Position numbers and translations under genes: made by a program. This document shows positions 25,790 through 34,629 of a stretch of DNA of 51,035 nt, one piece after another. The stretch's first letter is position 1; each line of letters begins with the position of its first letter. The stretch is from a bacterium HR30 (GTDB lineage: Bacteria; Desulfobacterota; Binatia; HRBIN30), in assembly GCA_002898795.1 (NCBI GenBank), contig BEIG01000009.1, positions 1-51,035 of the forward strand, in the 5' to 3' direction. Under the pieces are notes generated by a model. The model was not told where the DNA came from and made no database searches. It saw nothing but the letters and a program-made list of their open reading frames with translations.

Positions 25790-26422
25790 CTAACGAAGCA
25801 CACCCGCTCGGGCGAATTCCTTACCCGTTGCCACATTGATCAAGCTTGCCCCGAGCACTTCAATATTGTTCGTACCTGCACCTCCACCTAAATTCGGGTA
25901 TGGCTGCAGGCAAGAATTCAAATCGGTTGCACCCACAATCGCGCCATTCGGCCGGACAACAAACGCATTCGGCGACGCAGGGCAATCGACCGTGACATCC
26001 GCAAACGTCACTGTAGTACTAGACTTGGTGGGATTTTTCGTACTTACGCCCTGCCGAGTCACTCGCAGGTTCAACCGCACTCGTACGCTCTCGCCGAACG
26101 TTAATCCTCTGGCGTAAAGCCGGATCTTACCAGACTTCGCGACACGCAACCGCGCGAAATTGTATGGCAATACGCTGTCGGTAACCGAATTGGAGCTAAG
26201 GCACCCGGTATTGGGGACGTTCGTTGGGGAAACAACGGTAAGCCCCGATGGCGTGCAACTGTCGTATGCCCGAGCCATCCACGTATCGAACGCCGGAGCT
26301 TTCTTCGGGTAGCTCGGTAAGGTTTGTGCACCCACTGTGCTGGCCAGGACCCCGACGAAGCTCACCATCACCAATGGTACAACCAACCGCAAAGCACTTT
26401 GGATTTTCACCGACCGGATCAT
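25790..26422 (-). CDS. Secreted protein of an unrecognised family, paralog 2 of 3
   Basis: A 210-residue protein with a signal peptide of about 33 residues ending VGAQ before TLPSYP. It carries the same blocks: TWMARAYDSCTPSGLTVVSP, TGC, RLYARG, GVSTKNPTKS, VTFADVTVDC, SCL, NIEVLGASLIN and ARAGVLR. The start at 26422 has GGAGG 8 bases upstream; the frame is open 11 codons further but would overlap the previous gene. It lies 29 bases after paralog 1 and 56 bases before paralog 3, so all three should be on one transcript. Function unknown. Confidence 0.85.
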   Translation of the reverse strand: MIRSVKIQSALRLVVPLVMVSFVGVLASTVGAQTLPSYPKKAPAFDTWMARAYDSCTPSGLTVVSPTNVPNTGCLSSNSVTDSVLPYNFARLRVAKSGKIRLYARGLTFGESVRVRLNLRVTRQGVSTKNPTKSSTTVTFADVTVDCPASPNAFVVRPNGAIVGATDLNSCLQPYPNLGGGAGTNNIEVLGASLINVATGKEFARAGVLR

Positions 26423-26451
26423 GGTTGCCGCCTCCCTCAGTTTTCTCTGCC

Positions 26452-27054
26452 TCATCGGAGCACCCCAGGACGGGCAAACACTTTGTTCGAGTTGTCTACG
26501 TTGACCAAGGCAACCTCTTCGATCTCAATGTTTCCGGTGGCCAACCCAGGGTAAGAACTCAGACAGTCTGCCAGATCAATTGAGGCGCCAAGAGCACCAG
26601 TCGGGTAGACAATCACAAAGCCAAATGGAGGAGGGCCACAGACCACGGTTTGGTCTGCAAACGTCACCCGCGCATTGCTCTTCGTGGGATTCTTCGTGTT
26701 GACTCCGGTCTTAGTGACGCGAACGGTTAACTGCACTTTAACTCGCCCGCCCGGGGTCATGCCGCGGCCAAAGAGTTTAATTTTCCCGCTGCCTTTCGAA
26801 ATGCGAACCTTTCCGAAATCCATGGTCATTTGGTTGTCCACCCCAGAGGCGGTACTCAAACAACCTTGCTGCGGCAATCCCGGGCTTACCACCGAGAGGC
26901 CACCCGGGGTACACTGATCGAATGCCCGCACTAACCACGCAGAAAACGAGCGCGCAAGTTGTGGAAACTGGGCCGTTTGCGCGCGGGTCGTCCCTGCGGC
27001 CAGCAGCAAGCTAAGCGCAGCTCCTGCCAGAGCCACTCCTCGACGTACTGTCAT
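26452..27054 (-). CDS. Secreted protein of an unrecognised family, paralog 1 of 3
   Basis: A 200-residue protein, first in its transcript. Residues 1-25 are a signal peptide ending TTRAQ. The mature part has AWLVRAFDQCTPGGLSVVSP, QGC, KIKLFGRG, GVNTKNPTKS, VTFADQTVVC, DCL, NIEIEEVALVN and ARPGVLR. Four cysteines are shared by all three copies, two near the N-terminus and two in the C-terminal half, which would allow disulfides in the periplasm or outside. AGGAGG lies 9 bases before the ATG. A sigma70-like promoter is at 27133-27162. Confidence 0.85.
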   Translation of the reverse strand: MTVRRGVALAGAALSLLLAAGTTRAQTAQFPQLARSFSAWLVRAFDQCTPGGLSVVSPGLPQQGCLSTASGVDNQMTMDFGKVRISKGSGKIKLFGRGMTPGGRVKVQLTVRVTKTGVNTKNPTKSNARVTFADQTVVCGPPPFGFVIVYPTGALGASIDLADCLSSYPGLATGNIEIEEVALVNVDNSNKVFARPGVLR

Positions 27055-27132
27055 GCGCTCCCTCCTGTCGTCCTTTTAACTCCCACCGTTTCACCGGCTG
27101 CTCTTGCTCCCTCTCCCTATCGAGCGGTGTCC

Positions 27133-27162
27133 ACTATTCCAACAGAGTTGCTCCTTTGTCAA
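27133..27162 (-). promoter_or_regulatory. Sigma70-like promoter of the three-paralog unit
   Basis: On the minus strand a perfect TTGACA (27162-27157) is followed after 18 bases by AATAGT (27138-27133), 4 of 6 matches to the -10 consensus. The first paralog starts about 79 bases downstream, leaving a leader of roughly 70 bases. Confidence 0.55.
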
Positions 27163-27416
27163 GAACAAACCCACGGGTAAAACATCCCGCACCCTTGAGC
27201 CTGCCGGAGGACTTCCGGACCCGAAAGAAGGCATGAATGGGGCTTCGAATAGAAGATCCACACCGTTGCTTCATATCCCGCTCGCGCCAAACACGGCGTT
27301 ACAGCATGTAGCATTCTCACGCCCAGATCAGCGCTCCCAAGCCCTTTTTCGCCTCCGCTGGTGTGGCACTCGTGGCGGCGACGACTTTTCCGCGGCTCTC
27401 GTACCCCTATTGCGGG

Positions 27417-27430
27417 CAGGCCAGGGTGCG
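27417..27430 (+). repeat. 14-bp direct repeat, copy 1
   Basis: CAGGCCAGGGTGCG, identical to 28460-28473. The two copies lie 1,043 bases apart within the gene-free stretch. It could be chance or the remains of a duplication. Confidence 0.4.
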
Positions 27431-28459
27431 ACGACTTCGAGTACTTCGAGGTTTCCCGACTTTTGCTCGCATTTTGTCGTCTCGCTATCGCGCGTGCTTC
27501 GCGCCCGGTGAGCGCCGGACACCGCGCTCAGCACTGTAAGAGCCAAGGGTTCTCAACCACCCGTTGGTTTTTGGTACCCCCGCGCGCGTTATCCCTGCCG
27601 CTCAATTCTGTCTTTCCGCGTCGCTCTCGCGAGGTCTGCGCCTACTCCATTTGTGGAAAAAGCTGGGACTACCACCAGGCAAATCGTGTCCCCAAAACTC
27701 GAGCAAGGTTTCGGGCGACCCAGCGTACTGGCTTTCGCAAGCTCAGCGGACAGAAGGTCGCACAGGTTACGATCCCCGTTTTCTTTTTCTTTCACAAACC
27801 CGCCTGATTTCCGAACTTGGCAGCAATCACATCGTCGCCACAGTTGCCACGTACCCCCTCATGAACGCCTGAGCGCCCTCTGCTGTCGGCCGTGCACGTA
27901 GTGGGCTCCAGTCAAAGAGCAGCAAGTTTCGTGAAACACGCGGCCTTTGGGCGTGTAGCTCTCTTGTCGCACTCGAGGGACTTTCCTCGGTCCACGATGA
28001 CTTGGCGATAGCACTCCCTCTATTGACGGCATTTGCTTTCTGGATTCGCGGTTCATGGTTCTTTCCCGGCGTCTTCTGGAGCCTTTCCTTCTGGCAGAAG
28101 AAGTACTCCGGTATTCTTCTACCGGCCTTCGCCGTATGTTGGCTGCGGCGGTGGCCCGACCTGAGGCAGCTCACGTCTGCTGCTCGGCGTTGGGGGAAGC
28201 GTTCTGCGTTTCCGCGTTGACGCTACTATCGTGGAGTGGGGCCGCCCCGTCGATTCTCGGCCGACCCTTTAAGGTCAAAGTCCGCATTGCCCCGCTTCCC
28301 ACTGGGTTTCCGCCGCTCCTCCGCCAATCTCCTCGCTGTTCTTCAGAGGGTAGCTGGTTCGACCCACGGCCGCCGCCCGCACTTTTCGAGGCCGTTCGTT
28401 ACATGTTTGCCCCCGGCCGCGGCGGGCTTCTGCCCTTTGCGTCGTTAAAATTTTCCATA

Positions 28460-28473
28460 CAGGCCAGGGTGCG
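28460..28473 (+). repeat. 14-bp direct repeat, copy 2
   Basis: Second copy of CAGGCCAGGGTGCG. The bases that follow differ between copies (acgact versus tgatgc), so the match does not extend. Confidence 0.4.
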
Positions 28474-28676
28474 TGATGCCAGATTGCTTCTTTGCTCCCC
28501 TGATTTTTCGCGGGTTTCTCACGACCGTGTTGTCGCCCTGGCTGGTACCTTTTATTTTCCTGCTCCCGTGGGCTACTAGCCGGCCACTAGTTGCTTATTT
28601 TGGGTCGTCGCACCGAATGGCACGGCCGACGCGTTGGAGCGCGGAGCCAGATAGAGCCCGTGCAGACAGAACCTTC

Positions 28677-29405
28677 TTAGCTGACCTGCCCGCCGTGGCC
28701 TTCGCCCAGGAGACGCAGCGCGTTCCGCGCAGCGTCTTGCTGTGCCGCCCGTTTACTTTTTCCTTGGCCCCGACTCAGAACCTCATCTCCTAGTACGACA
28801 TCAACAACAAACCAACGCGCATGGTCGGGCCCGCCTTGATCGACAACCACGTACCGAGGCGTCATACGGTGACGTGCCTGACAAATTTCTTGCAATGCTG
28901 TCTTCGCATCGAACTCGATCCGGGAGGGAATATGGTCGATGTCTTCTTCGAAATGGAGAGCAACACAGGCCCGAGCCGCCTTGCATCCGCCATCCAAATA
29001 GATCGCTCCAAGAACCGCCTCGTAGCTTGCGGCTAAAATACGATCCTTCTTTCGGCCCCCAGACTTCTCCTCACCACGACCGAGACGTAACGCCTGATCC
29101 AATCCCAAAATACGCGCTTTCCGCGCCAGGCTCTGCGTGTTCACGAGCGCTGCCCGATACTGGGAAAGCTCTCCCTCGGAGGCAGCAGGGTAACGGTGGA
29201 GCAGCAGGTCACCCAACATCAAACCCAACACGGCATCGCCCAAAAACTCAAGCTGTTCCATCCGGCGGGGTCCCGGCTCGACGACACTAGAAGCGTGGGT
29301 CAGGGCTGCTTCGAGTAGCTCCCGATCGCGAAACGAATACCCTAGCTTCAGCTCCAGCCCGGATACTTCCGAAGCAGGTGGCTTTACTTTTTTTCGGGTC
29401 GACAT
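28677..29405 (-). CDS. rnc: Ribonuclease III
   Basis: A 242-residue double-strand-specific endoribonuclease. The catalytic domain has the signature MEQLEFLGDAVLGLMLGD near residues 47-64 and later AASYEAVLGAIYLDGG, carrying the acidic Mg2+ ligands. The dsRNA-binding domain follows with KTALQEICQARHRMTPRY near 160 and ends GKSKRAAQQDAARNALRLL. It processes rRNA and regulates mRNA. The ATG at 29405 overlaps the end of mtaB by 22 bases; a longer frame to 29522 lies inside mtaB and is rejected. Last gene of the cdaA-rnc run. Confidence 0.96.
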   Translation of the reverse strand: MSTRKKVKPPASEVSGLELKLGYSFRDRELLEAALTHASSVVEPGPRRMEQLEFLGDAVLGLMLGDLLLHRYPAASEGELSQYRAALVNTQSLARKARILGLDQALRLGRGEEKSGGRKKDRILAASYEAVLGAIYLDGGCKAARACVALHFEEDIDHIPSRIEFDAKTALQEICQARHRMTPRYVVVDQGGPDHARWFVVDVVLGDEVLSRGQGKSKRAAQQDAARNALRLLGEGHGGQVS

Positions 29406-30715
29406 TGGCCAATCAACTGCCCCGCAACCATGGACTGGATTTGCACCGGCACCTCGGAGTTTGCAGGGACTTCTCCAGGTACACGCACTCTCTGGTAATT
29501 GCGCGAGTAGCCTACCGACCAACCCGGTTCTCCGCTGCCCTCTTCGAACAAAACGGACAGGCAGCGGCCGAGGAACCTTCGCGCAAAAGCTTCGCGCTTC
29601 TGCTGCCCGAGCCTCCGTAGCTTCCGGGCTCGCGCATGCACAACCGCGCGGGGCAGATGGCCAGGGAGCTTAGCCGCCGTGGTCCCCTGCCGAACGGAGT
29701 AGGGAAAGACATGAAAATAAGTCAGCGGCAAAGAGTCGAGAAAATCCAAGCTTTGCTCGAACTCCTCCTCCGTTTCTCCAGGGAAACCGGCGATCACGTC
29801 GGTACCAATTGCGGCATCTGGCAATCGTGCTCGAATTTCCTCAAGCCGGGCTCGAACCAGCGCCGTGTCGTAGCGGCGGCGCATTCGGCGGAGGACCGAA
29901 TCCACACCCGCTTGGATGGGCACATGTAAATGGGGGCAAAGCTGTGAAGCAGAAGAGAACAATGCCAGAAGGCGAGTTGTGATTTCCGGGGGATCGATCG
30001 AGCTCAGGCGTAAACGTGGCACGCGGTCTCGCTCCAGCAGCATCTCGATTATGTCCGCCAACTCCAAACGCGGCGACAGATCGTGCCCCCAGCTCCCGAG
30101 ATGAACCCCTGTGAGAACCACCTCTTTCACTCCGGCAGAGGCCAGGAAGTCGTACTGGGCGATAATCTCTCGAGGCGGCACACTACGGCTGGCGCCGCGG
30201 GCCATGGGAACGATGCAAAAAGAGCAAAAGAGGTCACACCCCTCTTGAATTTTCAGAAAGGCGCGGGTCCGGCTCGCATCGACACCAGGCCCGACGGTGC
30301 GCACCTGACGGGCCTGCCGCAGGTCGCTCACGAGAACACGGTCTTGTGCGTGCCCGAGGACGAAGTCGACCAGGTCTGGCAAGCGATTGAGACCCACAAC
30401 TCCATCGACCTCCGAAATAGCCGCACGCATTGGTGCCACTTGTGCAAAACATCCGGTCATGACCACCTTCGCTGCGGGGTTCATCCTTCGCGCGCGGCGT
30501 GCCAGCCGCAGGCTCTCCGCCTCGGCGCGGTCCGTAACGCTGCAAGAGTTCACGATGTAAACGTCGGCCGGTTGGTCGAACTCGACCAGCACGCAACCCT
30601 TTTCCCTTAGTGCCTGCCGAATGGCCACAGTATCGTACTGATTCACCTTACAGCCCAAGGTGGTAATGGCTACGCGGAGAGCGCCCACCTCTGTTTTCGG
30701 GTCAAATTGGAGCAT
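29384..30715 (-). CDS. mtaB: tRNA t6A37 methylthiotransferase
   Basis: A 443-residue radical SAM methylthiotransferase. The N-terminal UPF0004 domain has TTLGCKVNQYD (C22), VNSCSVTDRAE and VMTGCFAQ, whose three cysteines hold the auxiliary cluster. The radical SAM domain has GCDLFCSFCIVPMARG, followed by the conserved RSVPPREI. LGCKVNQ, not LGC.KN, marks the MtaB type, which converts t6A to ms2t6A at position 37. A TRAM-like C-terminus (LSVLFEEG to VPVQIQSMVAG) follows. The ATG at 30715 has GGAGG 8 bases upstream and overlaps mnmA by 14 bases. Its substrate t6A depends on TsaE, encoded in the same run. Confidence 0.93.
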   Translation of the reverse strand: MLQFDPKTEVGALRVAITTLGCKVNQYDTVAIRQALREKGCVLVEFDQPADVYIVNSCSVTDRAEAESLRLARRARRMNPAAKVVMTGCFAQVAPMRAAISEVDGVVGLNRLPDLVDFVLGHAQDRVLVSDLRQARQVRTVGPGVDASRTRAFLKIQEGCDLFCSFCIVPMARGASRSVPPREIIAQYDFLASAGVKEVVLTGVHLGSWGHDLSPRLELADIIEMLLERDRVPRLRLSSIDPPEITTRLLALFSSASQLCPHLHVPIQAGVDSVLRRMRRRYDTALVRARLEEIRARLPDAAIGTDVIAGFPGETEEEFEQSLDFLDSLPLTYFHVFPYSVRQGTTAAKLPGHLPRAVVHARARKLRRLGQQKREAFARRFLGRCLSVLFEEGSGEPGWSVGYSRNYQRVRVPGEVPANSEVPVQIQSMVAGQLIGQCRPEKK

Positions 30716-31763
30716 CGATCCAGCCTCCACCAACGACCCGATCTCCATCGTACAACACCGCCGCCTGCCCTGGCGTCACTGCCTGTAACCTACCCGGAGC
30801 CCGAACGACAAACGTCGTCGCATCTGCCGACTCCACTACCACTGGAGTGGGATTGAACCGGGAACGAATCTTCACCGTAAGCTGCTCACCTGGCTCGGGC
30901 AAGCGCGATACCAGCCAATTCACCTGGATCGCCCGCAAGCCTTGGGCAAGGGTGGCCGTTCGGTCCCCGACCCGCACCGTGCCGGTGTTCGGATCAAGAT
31001 CCACCACGTAGCGCGGTCTGCCCCCGCCGACACGCAGTCCCCGCCGCTGGCCAATGGTAAAACGGTGAATCCCGTCGTGAACGCCAAGCACTGCCCCATT
31101 CTCATCTACGATGGGACCTGGCGCGCCTGCCTGGCCGGTGTATTTCTCGACAAATTCGGCATAGTCCCGGCGTGGCACAAAACACACTTCCTGGCTTTCC
31201 GGCTTTTCCGCTACCGGTAGTTTTTTCTCCCGTGCCAATGCTCGCACTTCCTGCTTGGTTCGGTCGCCCACGGGAAAGAGGATTTGTGCTAGTCGCTGCC
31301 GCGGCAGCCCAAAGAGGAAGTAAGATTGATCTTTGTCGCGACTGCGCGCAGTGTGGAGATGCCATTCACCCTCTGGGCCACGCACGAGCCTGGCGTAATG
31401 GCCCGTGGCAAGGAAGTCCGCGCCCAGCGCCTGTGCTCGACTGAATAGTGCGTCGAACTTGACAAACTGGTTACAGCGAGCACACGGGTTCGGCGTGCGG
31501 CCTCGCAGATAGTCTTCGGCAAAGGGGCGCACCACGTGGCGTTCAAACAGGTCGGAGAAGTCCATCACAAAAAAAGGAATGCCTAATCGAGCCGCGACTC
31601 GTCGCGCGTCGACAAAGTCGTCCAGGGAGCAACACCCGCTGTCGCTCGGCCCGTTCCATAACCGCATCGCGACCCCAATCACGTCGTAACCAGCCTCCAC
31701 CAACAGCGCGGCCGCCACCGAGCTATCGACCCCGCCGCTCATTGCCACCAAAACCCGAGTCAT
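30702..31763 (-). CDS. mnmA: tRNA-specific 2-thiouridylase
   Basis: A 353-residue enzyme that makes s2U34 in tRNA-Lys, Glu and Gln. The PP-loop is VAMSGGVDSSVAAALL at the N-terminus. The catalytic cysteines lie in NPCARCNQFVKF and QEVCFVP. TGHYAR and KDQSYFLFGL are also family blocks, and the C-terminal beta domain is present. The ATG at 31763 overlaps the nifS stop as ATGA. Direct linkage to a cysteine desulfurase gene fits sulfur supply to MnmA. Confidence 0.96.
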   Translation of the reverse strand: MTRVLVAMSGGVDSSVAAALLVEAGYDVIGVAMRLWNGPSDSGCCSLDDFVDARRVAARLGIPFFVMDFSDLFERHVVRPFAEDYLRGRTPNPCARCNQFVKFDALFSRAQALGADFLATGHYARLVRGPEGEWHLHTARSRDKDQSYFLFGLPRQRLAQILFPVGDRTKQEVRALAREKKLPVAEKPESQEVCFVPRRDYAEFVEKYTGQAGAPGPIVDENGAVLGVHDGIHRFTIGQRRGLRVGGGRPRYVVDLDPNTGTVRVGDRTATLAQGLRAIQVNWLVSRLPEPGEQLTVKIRSRFNPTPVVVESADATTFVVRAPGRLQAVTPGQAAVLYDGDRVVGGGWIDAPI

Positions 31764-32950
31764 GCCGTGAACCCCTGGCGCGCGGTTTCCTCCGCAGCAC
31801 GGATCCGCCGAACCGCTTTGGCAAAGCACTCGGCAACAAAATCGATCTCCGATTCGGTTACGTCCTCACTCAGGCTAAACCGCACAGACCCTTGGGCACG
31901 CTCCACAGGAATTCCGAGGGCCAGCAACACGTGGGAAGGTTCGGCTGCCCCGGCCGCGCAGGCCGACCCAGCAGACACACAAATCCCCTCGAGATCGAGC
32001 GCAGCGATCAAGGCGTCGGCTGCAACCCCATCGACCGTCACCATTAGGGTGTTCGCTAGCACATTCTCGCCGACAGCACCGTGGCGTTGCACCCCGGGAA
32101 TCTGCCGCAAGTGTTCCCACAGGCGGTCCCGCAACGGACACACCCTCGCCACGAAGCGCTCGGCGCTTCGTGCTGCGATCCGCAGCGCCTCGGCGAACCC
32201 AACGATCCCAGGCACGTTCTCTGTTCCAGCCCGTAGGCCCCGCTCTTGAGAGCCTCCTCGAAACAGTGGGCGGATGAGAACTCCCTCTCGAACCACCAGG
32301 CAACCAACACCTTTTGGGCCCCCAAACTTGTGCCCCGATAACGACATCAAGTGGGCGGGAACACGGTGGAAAGGGAGCTTACCAGGCACCTGTACCGCAT
32401 CGGTGTGAAAAAGGATTCCCCGTGTCTCGCAAAGCGCGAAGATTTCGGCCACGGGCTGGAGGGTTCCAATCTCGTTATTCGCCCAGCCGACCGAAACTAG
32501 CTGGACGTTCGGCTCGAGTTGCCGCTCCATCTGTTCGAGGTCGACCCGCCCGTCGGGTAACAGTTCCACGTTCCGTACATCCCATCCCTGATCGGCCAAG
32601 TAATCAAGGGCACGGAGCACAGAGGAGTGTTCAATCGGGGTACTCAGGATGACACCAGGATCCAAGGCTGCGGCCGCCCCCAAAAGGGCCAGGTGGTTGG
32701 ACTCGGTACCTCCGCTGGTAAAGACAATCTCAGAGCGCTTCACCCCTAAAATCTGAGCAACCGTTTCCCGCGCCTCTTCTACGGCCGTACGGGCTCGGCT
32801 TCCGAGAGAATGGGCGCTCGAGGGGTTAGCGTACAAATCGGAAAAATACGGCTCCATGGCCGCGAGCACTTCTGCTCGCAGGGGCGTGGTTGCGTTGCAA
32901 TCCAAGTAAATTCTTCGCCGTTCAGGAGCGCGATCCGTGCGTGGCACCAT
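31760..32950 (-). CDS. Cysteine desulfurase (NifS/IscS family)
   Basis: A 396-residue PLP enzyme that takes sulfur from cysteine. IYLDCNATTPL starts the fold; FTSGGTESNHLALLG, HTDAVQVPGK and LSGHKFGGPKGVG (PLP Lys) follow. The catalytic Cys loop reads GICVSAGSACAAGAAEPSHVL, and the sequence between SAC and the conserved SHVL matches class I enzymes. Coupling to mnmA suggests it feeds tRNA thiolation; it may also serve Fe-S assembly, which MtaB needs. IscS and NifS cannot be told apart with certainty, so no symbol is given. Confidence 0.93.
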   Translation of the reverse strand: MVPRTDRAPERRRIYLDCNATTPLRAEVLAAMEPYFSDLYANPSSAHSLGSRARTAVEEARETVAQILGVKRSEIVFTSGGTESNHLALLGAAAALDPGVILSTPIEHSSVLRALDYLADQGWDVRNVELLPDGRVDLEQMERQLEPNVQLVSVGWANNEIGTLQPVAEIFALCETRGILFHTDAVQVPGKLPFHRVPAHLMSLSGHKFGGPKGVGCLVVREGVLIRPLFRGGSQERGLRAGTENVPGIVGFAEALRIAARSAERFVARVCPLRDRLWEHLRQIPGVQRHGAVGENVLANTLMVTVDGVAADALIAALDLEGICVSAGSACAAGAAEPSHVLLALGIPVERAQGSVRFSLSEDVTESEIDFVAECFAKAVRRIRAAEETARQGFTA

Positions 32951-33000
32951 CGATCGAGTGTCCGAGCGGTCAGACCGCCGACGGCCCGACCCGCGCCCTT

Positions 33001-34629
33001 TCAGTCTTGCGCCGGAGGTGGCACCGCCGTTCGTGGCCGCTTCTTTTGCTTTCGATCCTTGTAGAGTTTGTAATCGATACTGTCGACCAGCGCCTGCCAG
33101 CTAGCCTCGATCACGTTGTGCGACACACCGACGGTGCCCCAACGATCCTTGCCATCGCCCGATTCGATCAAGACGCGCACGGTTGCTTTCGTGCCCTCTC
33201 CTCCGCCCAGGACACGCACCTTATAGTCGAGGAGTTGGACCTCGTCGATTTCCGGATAGAACTTCCGCAGGGCCTTGCGCAACGCGTTGTCCAGAGCGTT
33301 CACCGGTCCGTTGCCTTGCGCCGCGGTATGTTCGACTTCTCCGTCAGGCCCTTCGATCATGATCGTGGCCTCGGAGAGAGGGGGCTCGTCTTCCGTGCGT
33401 TTTTCGTCGATCACGCGGAAACCGATGAGACGGAAGTGACGCGTGCGCTTCCCATTCAGTCCTTTCTGCAACAGCAACTCGAACGAGGCTTCTGCCCCTT
33501 CAAACTGAAAACCCCGACTCTCCAGCTCTTTGACTTCCTGCAACAGCCGGCGAACGGATGGCTTGAGGGATTCCAAATCAAGTCCGAATTCCCTCGCCTT
33601 GTAGAGAATATTCCCCTTGCCCGAGAGATCCGACACGAGAACTCTCTGCCGATTTCCTACCAGAGTAGGATCGATATGTTCGTACGTGCGCGAATTTTTT
33701 TGCACGGCAGCTACGTGGACACCGCCTTTGTGGGCAAAGGCACTGAGGCCCACGTAAGGCTGCCGCTTATTCGGCTCCAAATTGGCCAACTCCCAGACAA
33801 AATGGGATAGGTCCCGCAACTGGCGCAATTGCGCTGGGCTCACGACCCGGTAACCCATCTTGAGCTGAAGGTTCGCGACCACGGAACAAAGGTTCGCGTT
33901 ACCGCATCGTTCTCCGATGCCGTTAATGGTTCCTTGAACTTGGCGCACACCATGGCGCACGGCGATCAAGCTATTGGCCACGGCCAGTTCCGAATCGTTA
34001 TGACAATGGATTCCCAGGGGAGTCGGTATCGCAGCCCGAACCGCGTCGACACCAGCGGCAACTTCATCCGGCATGCGACCACCATTGGTCTCGCACAAAC
34101 AAATCCAGTCCGCGCCTGCTTCGGCGGCAACACGGCAACACTCCAAAGCAAACTCAGGGTTGGCCTTGTACCCGTCGAAGAAGTGCTCCGCATCGAAAAT
34201 AACCGTATCCACGTGTCGCTTTAGATATGCGATGCTCTCGTAAATCAGATCCAAGTTTGCGGGCAGGGGAATTCGTAAGTCATCACGCACGTGCAGGTCC
34301 CAGGTCTTGCCGAAAATCGTCACGACGGGCGTTTCCGCCTGCAACAGTTTACGGAAGATCGGGTCCTGGTGTGGCCGAAACCCAGCGCGACAGGTCGAGC
34401 CAAAAGCCGCGATTGAGGCTTGCTTCAAGCGCAGCCGTTTCACCTCCCGAAAAAACGCCTCATCTCTGGGGTTCGAACCGGGCCAACCGCCCTCGATGTA
34501 TTTGATGCCAAAATCATCTAGCCGCTCCGCAATACGCAGCTTGTCCTCCACCGTGAAGGAAATATCCTCGGCCTGGCACCCATCACGCAACGTGGTGTCG
34601 TACAGCTCCACTGTTGGCTGCTGCGTCAT
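33001..34629 (-). CDS. cimA: (R)-citramalate synthase
   Basis: A 542-residue enzyme of the LeuA/homocitrate synthase family that condenses pyruvate and acetyl-CoA to citramalate, giving 2-oxobutyrate for isoleucine. [24 protein letters not shown] starts the TIM barrel and marks the CimA subgroup (TLRDGxQ); [15 protein letters not shown] carries metal-binding histidines, and [15 protein letters not shown] follows. The C-terminal LeuA dimer/allosteric domain is complete ([16 protein letters not shown]). Overlaps lysC as ATGA. Adjacent placement links aspartate-family and isoleucine metabolism. Confidence 0.93.
   Translation of the reverse strand: MTQQPTVELYDTTLRDGCQAEDISFTVEDKLRIAERLDDFGIKYIEGGWPGSNPRDEAFFREVKRLRLKQASIAAFGSTCRAGFRPHQDPIFRKLLQAETPVVTIFGKTWDLHVRDDLRIPLPANLDLIYESIAYLKRHVDTVIFDAEHFFDGYKANPEFALECCRVAAEAGADWICLCETNGGRMPDEVAAGVDAVRAAIPTPLGIHCHNDSELAVANSLIAVRHGVRQVQGTINGIGERCGNANLCSVVANLQLKMGYRVVSPAQLRQLRDLSHFVWELANLEPNKRQPYVGLSAFAHKGGVHVAAVQKNSRTYEHIDPTLVGNRQRVLVSDLSGKGNILYKAREFGLDLESLKPSVRRLLQEVKELESRGFQFEGAEASFELLLQKGLNGKRTRHFRLIGFRVIDEKRTEDEPPLSEATIMIEGPDGEVEHTAAQGNGPVNALDNALRKALRKFYPEIDEVQLLDYKVRVLGGGEGTKATVRVLIESGDGKDRWGTVGVSHNVIEASWQALVDSIDYKLYKDRKQKKRPRTAVPPPAQD

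Larger units (their letters stand above)
27163..28676. other. Gene-free stretch of about 1.5 kb with small hairpins
   Basis: No open frame here has a recognisable N-terminus, ribosome-binding site or family motif. The plus strand is rich in pyrimidines; for example 28261-28320 has 40 of 60. Small perfect hairpins occur at 27204-27218 (CCGGA/TCCGG), 27509-27530 (TGAGCGC/GCGCTCA) and 28108-28125 (CCGGTA/TACCGG). CAGGCCAGGGTGCG is repeated at 27417-27430 and 28460-28473. It may be the 3' region of the rnc operon, an eroded gene, or hold an unrecognised RNA. I cannot choose. Confidence 0.5.

Noticed and set aside
27977-27988. Minus-strand GAGGAAAGTCCC, like the P4 core of bacterial RNase P RNA
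   Set aside because: The bases that follow do not give the other conserved RNase P blocks (no CCAGGTAACGCC-like or ACAGAGAG-AAACCGCC-like segment), so this is most likely chance.
28055-28579. Plus-strand open frame of 174 codons in the gene-free stretch
   Set aside because: No ribosome-binding site, no family motif, and uneven, noise-like composition.
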